13,849 bases of DNA from Poronia punctata (lineage: Eukaryota > Ascomycota > Sordariomycetes > Xylariales > Xylariaceae), in contig MU401962.1 in the NCBI GenBank assembly GCA_022579005.1, forward strand, positions 1 through 13,849, read 5' to 3'. The notes below the pieces were generated by a model. The model was not told the DNA's origin. It saw only the letters and a program-made list of their open reading frames with translations, and searched no databases. The translations under genes and the position numbers were made by a program. This document shows positions 1 through 9,821 of the stretch, one piece after another (position 1 is the first letter of the stretch; every line of letters starts with the position of its first letter).

Positions 1-2727
1 ATTAATAGTTTTGCTTTTTAGCTATACTTATATATAAACTTTTTATAAAAGTTATAAAATTTTAAAAATAATTATATACTTTTTATAATTATTAGCGTTA
101 TTTATTTTTAAATTACTTTAAGTTTAATAAAGTTAATGCTTATGCTTTTAGTACTTATTATATATTTTAAAAATTTAGTTTAAATAAAATAAAACTTAAT
201 TTTTTTAAAGTTTGCTTATAGTTTTACTTTTTTTAATTATAGTAATACTTTATTTATATATTTTTAATATTTTTTTATTATATTTAAGTATATTAAAGTA
301 TTATTTATATAAGCATAGCAAAATTAGTTTAAATAATTAAATAATATATTATTTATATACTTTTAAAATATTAATAGTTTATTAGTTAAACTAAATAAAA
401 ATACTTTATATTTATACGCTTTGTATTAAGTAGAAAATATTATAAAAAAATTTATTTTTATTATTATTTAAATTTAATAAAATGCTTTTTATATATTAAT
501 TTTAGTAAATCTTTTACTTTTATATATTTATAAAAAAGTTTTTTTAATTAAAAATAAAAAATAGCAGTTTTTTTATTAAGCTATTAAGCTTTTAGTAATT
601 AATATAAAAATATAATCTTTTATATAGTTTTTTTATAAATAATATTAGTAACGCTTATAAAGTATTATTTAGTTTTATAATGTTTTTAAAAAATAGGTTA
701 TAAAATATTTTTAAACTGCTTTTAACTTATTAAAAAATATTTTATATAGTAAACTATATTTTAAGTTATTAAACAATTTTTTTTTAAAAACTTTATTAAG
801 TAGTTTACTTTTTATTATTATAAAAAAGCTTATTTAAGTTTACTTTATTAAAAGTATATTAAAAGTTATAATATTTAAAAAGGATTACTTTTAGCGCTTA
901 TCGTTTTTAATCTTTTGCTTTTTTTATTAAAAAACTTTTTAACTTTTTATTTTTTAATAATAAAGTTAATTTTTTCTATACTAATTATTTTAACTTTATT
1001 TTTAAACTAGTTAATTTAAACTATATATTAAAATAAAAAAGCAGTAAGTAAACAAAGCTTAACTAGTACTTTTTTTATACTAAGCTACTTTATTTCTTTT
1101 TATTTAATATAAACTTTATACGTTTAATATTTATTTTTTTAAAAAGCTTTATTTTTAGTGCAGTTTTTTAAGTAAATCTTTTTTTATAATTATAATTATA
1201 GCTTATTTTATTTTTTTAATATTAATTTTTATAACGTTTACTTAAAAGCTTTTATTTAGCTTTTTTTTATAAAAACTAGTATTGCTTTACTTTTTAGCTA
1301 AGTAATAGTTTTTTTAATATTTATAAATAAGTATTTTTATTTAAAAAATAATTAAATTTTATAAGTAAAACTTAAAAAAATATAAGTTAATAAATCTTGC
1401 AATTTAATAGCACTTTATATTTAGCAAACTATAATCTTTTTAATATTATATTATATTATATATATAGCACTATTAAAAAAATATTTTTAAATATTTATTT
1501 GTTTACTTAAAAAGTAGTTATTAAAATTTTGCATATTTTCTAACAGCTTTTGTTATTAAATTTAGTTATTATTTAATAGTTAAAGTTTATAATAGTTTTT
1601 AAATTTAAACTAGTTTTAATTTTTATTATTAGTAGCGTATTTATTACTATATATATATTAGCTTTTATATTATTTAAAATGTTATTTGTTTATAAAAAAA
1701 CTTATTATTTAATAATATATAGCTAAATATAAAAAAGTCCTTTTTTATATACTTATTTATTATACTTTTTTTATATATATATTAATATTTAGCAATACCA
1801 TTTTTAAATAAAAGTTTATTTGTTTTAAAAGTTATTTTTTAAAGCTTGCTTTTTTTTAAAAAAAAAAAGTATTAGCATTATAATTATAAGCTATAAAAAT
1901 CGCTTAGATTTAAGCTTATTAGTTTAAACTATTTTTTTAAATAAGCAATTATAAAAAGTATGTTTTTATTTTTTATAATTAAAGTATTAGCTTTTAATAA
2001 TAAAAGTTTTTATTCTTTTAGCTAATATTTTAAGTTATAGTTATAAAAAAGGTTATAAACTAAATTTTCTTTTATTATAAAGTCGTATATAGTTTTTTAT
2101 AATAATATTTAGTTTTGCTAAGTTTATTTAAATTATTTTAACAATATTATTATTATAAAAGTTATTTATATTGCTTATAAGCATTTAAGCTAACTTGCGT
2201 TTATTTTCTTACTAAAAAATATAAACTACTTATATATAGTATTAAATAAATATATTAAAATTAATATTGTTATTAAAATATTAAGCTATAATCTTATGTT
2301 ATAAGCAAGCAATTAGTTTATTATAAAATCTTTTTCTTTTAGCTTATAAACTTTTTTGTTTACTAGCAAGTTATATAAAGCTATTTTTAAAGTTTTAATA
2401 GTTAGCTAAACTTTTTCTTTTTAACTTTTAATACTTAACTTTAATATATTATTTTTAGTTTATGTTTTTATATTAACTTTTTAAGTAATTTAAAAGCTTA
2501 GTTAGTATATTAATTATATTAAAGTAATTATTTTATAAATATAGCTATAAATTTTTATTTACTATACTTTTAAAGTATATTTTAATATTAGCTAGTTTAG
2601 CTTTATTATTAATAAACTAGTTTTTATTAGCTTTAAAGCAATTATGCATATATTATAGCTATACTTTAAATATAACTTTGTTTTTATTTTTATTTTTATA
2701 AAAAGTAAATATTTTTATTTTTATAAA
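1..2727 (-). other. AT-saturated relic repeat DNA, no gene
   Basis: No open frame of useful length exists on either strand; TAA and TAG recur every few codons. The + strand is strongly T-rich, with long T runs and few A runs, the mirror image of the A-rich blocks at about 4390-8170 and 9990-12010. Retroelement sense strands are often A-rich, so the T bias suggests that the original element read on the minus strand; this is inference. Remaining C residues sit mostly after G or A (GCT, GCA, ACT), while CC and TC are scarce, the same spectrum as in the demonstrably mutated copy at 9721-9821. I recognise no domain, terminal repeat or target-site duplication, so the element class is unknown. The right limit is set by the change to milder composition near 2728. 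Confidence 0.6.
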
Positions 2728-2866
2728 TGTTGGTTTTTTACTAAGGAACAAGAAGTACTCTATTCTTTATACGTATAATAAATGTATATAGCTAAAGACT
2801 TTGTTTCTTTATAAAATAAAAAAATAAAGCAATAAACAATATATAAAATAAAAACAATAAATTTCA
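2728..2866. repeat. Possible solo or terminal LTR-like segment, 139 bp
   Basis: This stretch is noticeably less AT-rich than its left flank. It begins TGTTGG and can be closed at ATTTCA, giving the TG...CA ends typical of LTRs, and it lies where the T-rich block stops. No second copy is visible in the window, no target-site duplication was found, and no polypurine tract or primer-binding site is evident beside it. The stretch ACTAAGGAACAAGAA resembles ACTAGGGAACAGGAG in the 101-bp repeat at 12090-12190, with G/A differences only over that short run. It may equally be ordinary intergenic DNA between two decayed elements. Confidence 0.22.
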
Positions 2867-2870
2867 TTTT

Positions 2871-2966
2871 TTAAATTAGTTTTGCATATTTAAGTTTTAA
2901 GGAAAGAATTGCTGCTAAGGCGCAATTCTTTTTTATATTGTCTTTATGCAAAGCTAACTAATTTAA
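2871..2966. repeat. Nested foldback, 96 bp
   Basis: The left arm 2871-2888 (TTAAATTAGTTTTGCATA) is the exact reverse complement of 2945-2966 once a 4-nt bulge GCTA at 2953-2956 is allowed. The 18 paired bases are thus interrupted once. A second perfect 10-bp inverted repeat lies inside it. Total length and symmetry suit a small foldback/MITE-type insertion or a structured transcript. No clear target duplication is seen, although the flanks are T/A rich. No protein is encoded. Confidence 0.6.
2903..2931. repeat. Perfect 10-bp hairpin with 9-nt loop
   Basis: AAAGAATTGC at 2903-2912 pairs perfectly with GCAATTCTTT at 2922-2931 around the loop TGCTAAGGC. A T run follows on the + strand. It is nested centrally inside the larger foldback at 2871-2966. 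In a fungal context it should not be read as a bacterial-type terminator; it is better taken as part of the foldback structure. Confidence 0.7.
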
Positions 2967-3050
2967 TTAAAATTAACAAGGCTAAAAAAAATTTGCTAGT
3001 GTTTAAGCTATAAGTTAGCTACTATATAGCTAATAAGTGCTTTGTTTACT

Positions 3051-3098
3051 TAGTTAGGTTAGCCTAACTCCTGCAGCCTTGGCGGCCTAAGCCGCGTT
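3051..3098. repeat. Small GC island with two adjacent hairpins
   Basis: In otherwise AT-saturated DNA these 48 bases are roughly half G+C. AGTTAGG (3052-3058) pairs with CCTAACT (3063-3069) around TTAG. GCGGC (3082-3086) pairs with GCCGC (3091-3095) around CTAA. A CTGCAG palindrome lies between them. Its survival means it was either not part of the mutated duplicated sequence or arrived later. It does not fold as a tRNA and shows no gene. It could be the end of an unrecognised small transposon or a remnant of unique DNA. Confidence 0.5.
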
Positions 3099-4390
3099 TT
3101 TAGCTATAGTGTTGTTACTAATATTCTAATAGTAAATTTATAAAGCTGCACTATTATAGTAGTTAAAATTATAATATTTTAAAATAAGAATTAACTATAA
3201 GCTAGTAAGTTTACTACTTATTAGTTAATATTAATAATTTAACTTTTAAAGTAATTAATTCTTTTAAATACTAATGCTAGCTTTTAAGCTATATAGTTTA
3301 TAATTTTATTTTAATTTATTACTAGTAAAAGCGCACTTTTATTATAGTTATAACTTTAGCTTTTTATTAATTACTTTAAGCGTTATACTTTAGCTTTAAG
3401 CTTTATACTTTTATTTTATTTTAAATAGGTTAAAAAGTAAGTTAAATAAACTAAGTTAGCTATAGTTTATTTACTATTTAATAATAACTAATATATTAAG
3501 TTAGCTTAAACTTAGTAAGTAATTATTATTAAAGCTTAAATTTTAGATTTTTAAAATACTATATTAAAGTAAGTACTTATTAAGTTATTAAATACTTTAA
3601 TGTTTATAATTTTATTAAACTTAAAAATTGCCTTATTTATATTGTTAATAAAAGCTATAAATAAAAAACTAAGTTTATTTATTTTTTTAATATATAGCTT
3701 AGTAAAGGTTTTTATAATATTTTATATTTTTTAATAAAACTTTTTAATTATAAATACATAATAAAAGTTTTTAAAAGTATTTTTAGTAAAATATTAATTA
3801 AAAACCTAAGCTTGTTTTACTAAAGTATTAAAAGTTTTTTTTATTTTAAAATCTTTTAAAGTTATAACTTAAAATCTTAATACTTATTTTTTTAAAAAAA
3901 TAAAAAACTATAGTAAATTGTTTATAAGCTTTTATTTATAAGATTTTATCAATTTTTAAAATGATTTTAGTAATGTTACTATTTAAATATAGTGCTTTAG
4001 CTAAAGCTTATTACTTTATAGCTGCACATATTTTTATGCGCTTTTTATTTTTTTAAGCTATAATTTTAGTTAATATATATAGCTAAAATATTAGCTTTAG
4101 TAAACTAGTTAAGTAGTACTACTAAGTTAAGTTAATTTAATTTAAATTAAATTAGCAAGTTAAAGCAATGTACTTTTTAACTTATATTAATAACTTTAAA
4201 ATTACTATAATTAAGTTATAAAAAAAGCAAAGCTTTTAAAATCTTATAAAGTATATAGACCTATATGCGCACGTTATAATAAAGCTACACCTATTTATAG
4301 GCACAAGCCTTAATATTTATAATTTAAAAAAGATAATAGCTATAAGCTACCTAGTTAGCTATACTGCTATTTAACTAATCTATAACTACT
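3099..4390. other. AT-rich relic DNA without recognisable features
   Basis: About 1.3 kb of stop-riddled sequence with no frame worth calling. Composition is T-rich on + through roughly 4080 and then mixed, unlike the A-rich block that follows. A milder patch at about 4250-4315 keeps several CC and GG dinucleotides and a short CCTAT/ATAGG inverted repeat. I see no RNA gene, terminal repeat or promoter in it. Confidence 0.5.
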
Positions 4391-7300
4391 ATTATAAAAA
4401 AAAACTTTTATATTAAAAAACAAATTTATAATAAATATTTTAACTAATAAAACAAAAGATAAAAAGCTTTAATACTATATAAAAAAACTTATATAAATTA
4501 AACTATTTAATATATTAAAATTATAATAAATAAGTTTTTTTAATAATAAACGCTTTAATAAAACAAGGCTATAAAATGATAATATTTTATATAGTAGATA
4601 ACTATAAAATAGTAAAGCTATATATATAAATACTATTAAACTTATTATATATTTAAGCAAAGTTTTAATTAAAGTAAAAAAAAGAATACTATACTATAAA
4701 ACTTAAAGTTTTATATCTTGTTTAGCTTTATAAGCAAATATAATTTTTAGAATATTTATTTATTATTTTAATAAATTATTAAGCTATAAAAAAATAGTAA
4801 ATTAAAAAAATATAATAATAATAAATATTATTAAAATAAACTTAAAGCTAGTTTAAGCCTTTATTTATTTTAACTAATATAAACTTAATATACTCTATAT
4901 TTTAGGCAAAGTTAATTTAGTTTTAAACGTATTATTAAAACTTTTAACAAAAATAACTTTTAATAATAATAAAAAAGTAAAAAAGAATAATAAAAACGTA
5001 TTAAACAATATTACTAAAAGATTTGCATTTTTAGTATATAATGCGTATATAATACCTAAATTTAAAAATAAGTTAATTAAAAGATATAATAATAATATAA
5101 AAACAAAAGATATTGTTAAAAAGCTAGGTACTTAAATAAAGATTATAAAAATAAGATTTGCTTAAAAAAGTAAATTACTATACTATATACTATATAAATA
5201 AAGCAATTACTTAGTTGTTTTAAATAATTATATAGTAAAACTACTTTATAAAGTATATAATAAAAAGCATTACTTTAAAATTAATAAAATGCTATATAAC
5301 TTTAAAAGCTACTATATTAAAAATTTATTATAAAAATTAAAACAATATTTATAGCATTGCTTAAACTATATTTAAAATTATATAAAATTAAACAAAATAT
5401 TTAAATTATTATATTTTATAATAGTTATAAGCATTTTATACTATACTATTATAATAAACTTTATAATTAGTATACTTACTATATTATTTTAAAAATCTTT
5501 ATAGCAAATGTTAAACTATAGCACTTATAATTATTTTTTAATAGTTATATATAAGTTTAGCAAAACAATATTGCGTATTTTAGAAAATATTAAATATACT
5601 ATAAGAAAATAAAAAACTATTATATTAAAAGTTTTAATATTTTATAAATAAAGCATACTATTAAAAATTATATTAAATAAAGATTTAAAATTTATATTAA
5701 AACTTTAGCAAATATTGGTTATTTATATGTTTATAAGACTACTTATATTTATAGCATATTATTTATAAACTAATAGTTAGTTAAAAAAAACCTAAAACGT
5801 AAAGATTGCTATATAATATTATTATACTACTTTATACTACTTTAAATATTTTATATATATTAATTATTATAACACTTTAATATGCTTTTAATAATTTTAA
5901 ATAAAAAATACTAAGACAATTTTTAACAAAGTAGTACTAAGATTTAAGCTAAAAGATTTTATAATAATTTTATAAGTGCTAAAAAACGTACTAAACTTTA
6001 AAGTATATAAACGTTTATATTAAATTAAAACATTAATAGTAATTAATTATATAGTAGCTAATATAAAAATTAAAAATAATAAAATAAAATAACATAAATA
6101 TTATAACATTAAAAATAAAGTATACTTTAAACTATATAAAAAATATTATTTTTTAATAAACTTTTAAAAAAATAGTTATAATAAAAAGTTAAACTTTTAA
6201 TTATTTTTTAAAAAGTAGGCAACTTAGTATACAAGCTAAATTTTTTAAAGCATTAAAAAGTATATTAGGTAGTTTTAGTAGCTTATTTATATTTTATACT
6301 TAAAAAAATAAATTTATTTAAAAAAAAAACTATAACTAAAATAAGTATTTATAAACAAAAATACTAATAAATAAAAGTTCTATAAAATTAAAAAAATAAT
6401 TTTAAAACAAGTTATAAAAGCAGCAAACTAAGTATTATTAAAATATTTAGTTAAATAGCGCAGCTATTTTCTTATTTATAATATATAGTATTTTTAATAT
6501 ATATTAATATAAAGTGCTTGAAAAATAGTAAAACAATATAATAAAAATTATAAAATAACTTTTAATAAGCTTAAAAGTATAGTAAAAAATAATATATATA
6601 AAAATAATAATATCTTTTAAAAAATACTACTAAATAAATAAAAAATAGTAATAGTTACACTTAAAACTAATATATAAGTATACCTATAAAGTATAAACAC
6701 TATTATATTAGCACTTAAAAAGTACCTAGCTACTTTATAACTAAAAACTTTAATAACTTACTAATTTATTTATTTTAATACTGCACTACTTTTATTTCTT
6801 TATACTATAATTAATTACACATTATTTTAATATTATATATTATTTTAATATATTATTAATACTATACTAGTAATATTATCTTAATAATAAGTTATTAAAT
6901 TAAAATGTTTTTAAATATTTTGTTTTTATAAGCAGCAAACTTTAAAGTATTGCTAAAGTAGTAAAAAATATATAATAAAGCATATTAACAAGCTAAACTA
7001 ATATTTAATAAAAAGTTTTAAAAGTAACTATATTAACTAATATATATAATATTTTTATAAAGAATTATTATAGCGTTAATAAAACACTATATAATGCTAA
7101 ACAGCTAGCGCTTATATATTAAGTAAACGTTTTATAAAATATTATACTAAAAAAATATTTTAACTATAAAAAGGTAATAAACTACTTTATAGTTTGCTAA
7201 CTAAATAGTAAACAATTAAATAACTTGCTATAAGTAAATATATATATATACTAATAAACTTTATTATATAAATAAAAACAAAAAAAGTAAAATACCTAGT

Positions 7301-8170
7301 TATAATTTATTATAATAAATATTAAGCTAAAGTAACTAAAAGTATTATATATTATAAAAAACATATAATATAAATTAAAAGTAATGCTTTAAATAATAGT
7401 TAATATAATTAATAATGCAGGTTTAATTTAGCTGCTATATAACTTTGCTACTAAAGTTATATTATAATGTTAAAAATAGTAAGTAAATATATAAAAATAT
7501 AAGTATGCTTAGTTACTACTAATAAAAATAATTAACTTAATTGAACTAATGTTGCTATTAAAAAAATTAAACAATTTCTTTTTAAAAAACTAACTTGTTT
7601 ACTAAAAAGATTAATTACTTACTTTAAAAAACTTGCGTTATTAGCTAAAATTATAAGCAATTATATTAATTAAACTACTATATAAATTATTAAATATAAA
7701 ATAGTTTAATTATTAATAGCTAAATTTTAATTAAAAAAGGCTAAAAATAACATAATAAAACTATATAAATTACTAGGAAATTTATTAATAAGTTTAATAC
7801 TTAATAAGCAAAAAGAATAAAAGCTTATAAAGATTTTTGCTAAAATTAATAAATTAATTAATATAAAAATTAAATATAGCGTTAAAAAGGGCTTTATTAA
7901 CAGCTTAATTTAGTACTACGTTGCTAATATAATAAAAAAAGTGCTTATTATATTTTTAAGCGCTTTTAATCTCTTTTTATTTAATATATATATAACAAAA
8001 TTTTAAAAACTATAAGCAAAGCTTAATAAAGCAGTGCAATATAACAATATACTAGCAAACAACATTGTTAAGATTAAAAAAGCTTATAATAAGCTTAAAA
8101 ATAAATTTAATAAAATAATTAAGCAAATAAATAATAAGTTTAAAAAACTAAATAAAAGATTAGCTAATTA
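4391..8170 (+). mobile_element. Probable heavily mutated transposable element, class unknown
   Basis: About 3.8 kb is A-rich on the + strand from end to end, bounded by T-rich or mixed DNA, consistent with one former element whose sense strand is +. All frames are broken by TAA/TAG, as expected when CAA, CAG, CGA and TGG codons are changed by C-to-T or G-to-A mutation. A frame near 4560-4600 reads YIVDN, which could recall a polymerase YVDD box or a DDE transposase DN motif. A single short motif in such biased DNA is not enough to decide. No flanking long terminal repeat pair was found: sequence around 8260-8720 has no match around 3600-4150. The element boundaries are compositional estimates only. 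Confidence 0.4.
7735..8163 (+). pseudogene. Decayed reading frame, lysine-rich C-terminal remnant
   Basis: Frame 1 from 7735 can be read for about 142 codons if the many TAA/TAG stops are passed over. The remnant is rich in Lys, Leu, Ile, Asn and Gln. Its last part, around 8040-8160, has regularly spaced hydrophobic residues between lysines, as in a coiled coil (for example LLRLKKLIISLKI near 8070). A basic coiled-coil tail occurs at the end of some fungal transposases of the pogo type, but no DDE motif was found upstream, so I do not assign a family. The remnant lies at the 3' end of the A-rich block and is followed by mixed-composition DNA, so it may mark the end of the element's coding part. 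It is non-functional. Confidence 0.28.
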
Positions 8171-8779
8171 ACCTGCTATTACTAATTAATTTATAAGATT
8201 ACTTGCTATTACTTAATAAAAACTATAAAAAAATATTTTAAAACCGGAATTAAGTATATTGTTAGTTTATAAAACTAGCTTGCTTAACTACTTTTAATTT
8301 ATTATCTTAATTAAAGATTTAAACTAACGCGAAAATAATTACTTTTACTTTATTTAACTATATTAGCAAGAGAAAGAGACTATAACATAAAAACAAGGAC
8401 GTTTTTTTTATATTAAAATAAAACAGTTTATTACGCGCATTATAAAGATATATTATATAAATACGTTATATAACTTTATTATATAACCTTATTAGTTTAT
8501 AAATATAGCATAGATTAATTTAAAGGATTATTTAAAGCTTGCTTTTACTTTAATTAATTTATTTTTATTTTATTATACTAACCTAATGCTATTATAAAAA
8601 TCTTTTAAAAAACTTAAAGTAACTTTTAATTATATTACTATAATAGCTAAATTCCTATATTTATTAAACTTTAATAATAATAGCAAGCGTTTAAAACTTA
8701 GCAATATAGCTTATAATATATAATTATATTATATAATATATAAAAAGCTAGATTTTCTTTTTACTATAATGTTTTTTTA
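8171..8779. other. AT-rich noncoding DNA, possible 3' end of the preceding element
   Basis: Strand bias disappears here and no frame is open. A mild patch at 8243-8400 retains CCGG, ACGCG and a purine run around 8371. TGTTAG at 8260 follows a partly purine-rich stretch, and GTTAGTTTA (8261-8269) is an inverted match to TAAACTAAC (8320-8328). These could be the start of a right-hand LTR, but the required left copy was not found in the window. Nothing else is supported. Confidence 0.3.
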
Positions 8780-8909
8780 TACTAAATAGGTAAAAAAAAA
8801 CCTTATAAAAAAACCTTTTTTTATAATAGTTTTTATTTTATTTATATTCTTTTTACTATATAGGCATTATATTAATTATAGTTTTTTTATAACTTGTTAG
8901 TTTTAATAA
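8780..8909. repeat. Dispersed repeat, copy 1
   Basis: About 130 bp align with 13694-13827 in the same orientation. Both start with TAYTAAATARGTAAAAAAAAA and later share ACTATATAGGCATTATATT against TTATATAGGTATTATATT and then TTATAACTT. Several differences are C/T or G/A transitions, but there are also small gaps. Its right limit coincides with the outer edge of the foldback that begins near 8909, which suggests that the foldback lies inside or against this repeat. Class unknown. Confidence 0.5.
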
Positions 8910-8975
8910 AAACCTCCTTTATATATAAAAAAGGGGACTTTATTTAAAATTAGGACTTTATTAGTATTTAAGTCC

Positions 8976-9183
8976 TAGTAAAGTTTATACTTAATTTATA
9001 TAGAAACACTACTAAATTTAAAATAAAGTTACTAACTTTAACTTGTTACTATAGCCTATATAAAGCTGTTATAACTATTTTTTTAAAAAAATGTAAATAT
9101 ATAAGCTCTAGTATTATGCTATGTAAATAATATAGCTATTAACCTAGCAGAGGTATTATTATTCTAGGTATAATACTAGAGAT
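8976..9183. mobile_element. Extra segment of about 208 bp in the left foldback arm
   Basis: This segment is present in the left arm only. The right arm runs through the corresponding place without it, at a short palindrome (TAGGTCA-G-TGACCTA, 9628-9642). The segment starts CTAGTAAAG and ends near AATACTAG, so CTAGTA/TACTAG could be short terminal inverted repeats. Its last 76 bp form an inverted repeat of their own. It is either a small non-autonomous insertion or sequence deleted from the right arm. Edges are known only to within a few bases because the flanks are mutated, and I could not confirm a target duplication. Confidence 0.45.
9106..9181. repeat. Perfect 12-bp inverted repeat
   Basis: CTCTAGTATTAT at 9106-9117 is the exact reverse complement of ATAATACTAGAG at 9170-9181. 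A second pair, CCTAG (9143-9147) with CTAGG (9164-9168), nests within it. The right arm ends within a few bases of the right edge of the segment that is unique to the left foldback arm, so this structure probably belongs to that segment. Confidence 0.65.
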
Positions 9184-9627
9184 TTTAACCTATTTTAACT
9201 AATTAAAAGCTACTATTTGCTTAGGTTAGCAGATTTCTAGACCTTGTAGCAAGCTATAAAAAAATCAGAAAAACAAGCTATAACTATAGCTATATTTGCA
9301 ACGCTTTTCTAATTATAATTATATATTTTATAATAGGTATATTATTGTTATTATAGTATTATATTAGTTAGTACGTTAAATTTTGTATATAACCTCGACT
9401 GTTTTTAACTTAAAGTTTGCTTGGAATTATATATAAAGTTTTAACGTACTAACTAACATAACACTATAACAATAGCAATGCACCTATTATAACATATATA
9501 ACTACGATTAGAAAAGTGTTGCAAATATAGCTATAGTTATAGCTTGTTTTTCTAATTTCTTTTTAGCCTGCTGCGAGGTCTGGAAATCTGCTGACCTAAG
9601 CAAATGGTAGCTTTTAATTAGTCTAGA

Positions 9628-9642
9628 TAGGTCAGTGACCTA
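9628..9642. repeat. Odd-length palindrome at the arm discontinuity
   Basis: TAGGTCA and TGACCTA flank a single central G. This is the place in the right arm that corresponds to the site of the extra 208-bp segment in the left arm. Palindromic sites are favoured both by some transposons and by deletion, so it does not settle which event happened. Confidence 0.6.
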
Positions 9643-9674
9643 AACACTAATAAAGTCCTGATTCTAAATAAAGT

Positions 9675-9698
9675 CCCCCTCTTTGCACGCAGAGGGGG
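9675..9698. repeat. GC-rich hairpin at the right end of the foldback
   Basis: CCCCCTCT (9675-9682) pairs perfectly with AGAGGGGG (9691-9698) around an 8-nt loop. The matching site in the left arm (about 8912-8936) still shows CCTCCTTT and AAAAAGGGG, a mutated version. The terminal hairpin is therefore an original part of both ends. Confidence 0.75.
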
Positions 9699-9701
9699 TT
9701 T

Positions 9702-9720
9702 CTAAGGGTAGACCCCTTAG
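9702..9720. repeat. Second terminal hairpin, abutting the 101-bp repeat
   Basis: CTAAGGG (9702-9708) pairs perfectly with CCCTTAG (9714-9720) around TAGAC. Its last base is immediately followed by the left 101-bp copy starting at 9721. The counterpart near the left end of the foldback is not clear. Confidence 0.6.
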
Positions 9721-9821
9721 TATAGAAAATATATAATTATCCTAGACTTTTTTTTATAGCACTTTAACTGCTATAGCCTTTACGCGTAACTAAGTTGCTA
9801 TTAAAAAATAAAAGAAAATAT
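9721..9821 (+). repeat. 101-bp direct repeat, mutated copy A
   Basis: Ungapped partner of 12090-12190. Seventy-six of 101 positions match. The 25 differences are 14 C-to-T and 11 G-to-A changes, all with this copy holding T or A. Homology ends abruptly on both sides. Copy B begins TG and has CA at its second- and third-last bases, so the pair could be short LTRs around 9822-12089. The expected 5-bp target duplication is not seen (CTTAG before this copy, CACCT after copy B), so a duplicated host or repeat fragment is an equal alternative. Confidence 0.85.

Larger units (their letters stand above)
8909..9703. repeat. Large foldback with arms of about 280 bp
   Basis: The reverse complement of 9426-9703 aligns along almost its whole length with 8909-8975 plus 9184-9390. 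Landmarks run in the same order in both arms: AAACCYCCT at the outer edge, GGGGACTTTATTT, AGGACTTTATTAGT, TTTGCTTAGGT, AAAACAAGCTATAACTATAG, ATATTTGCAAC and TTAGTTAGTACGTTAAA at the inner edge. The unpaired centre is only about 35 bp (9391-9425). Most differences between arms are T/A in the left arm against C/G in the right, so the left arm is more heavily mutated. It may be a foldback/long-TIR transposon without coding capacity, or two copies of one repeat inserted head to head. No transposase is present. Confidence 0.75.

Noticed and set aside
1681..1770. Reverse-strand resemblance to 13694-13800 around AAAGGACTTTTTT
   Set aside because: Shared words are short and separated by unequal gaps, with no extension on either side. 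This level of similarity is expected between AT-saturated sequences.
2903..2940. Hairpin plus T run as an intrinsic terminator
   Set aside because: The DNA appears fungal and nuclear, with no transcript ending here; T runs are everywhere in this region. The hairpin is better explained as the core of the nested foldback.
3050..3070. TTAGGTTAG-like sequence as interstitial telomere repeat
   Set aside because: Only one TTAGG-type word, not tandem TTAGGG. It is explained as a small inverted repeat.
4560..4610. YIVDN reading as a reverse transcriptase YVDD box or transposase DN motif
   Set aside because: A single five-residue match in a frame full of stops, without the flanking motifs of either family. 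Kept only as a remark in the element entry.
4475..4660. 61-codon open frame on the minus strand, hydrophobic
   Set aside because: Made almost only of Leu, Ile, Tyr, Phe, Ser and Lys, which is what TTA/ATA/TAT/TTT-rich DNA gives by chance. It lies antisense in an A-rich dead element, with no homologous motif and no gene-like context.
8260..8720. Right LTR of a retroelement spanning 4391-8170
   Set aside because: TGTTAG after a partly purine-rich stretch is suggestive, but no matching left copy exists around 3600-4150 or elsewhere in the window.
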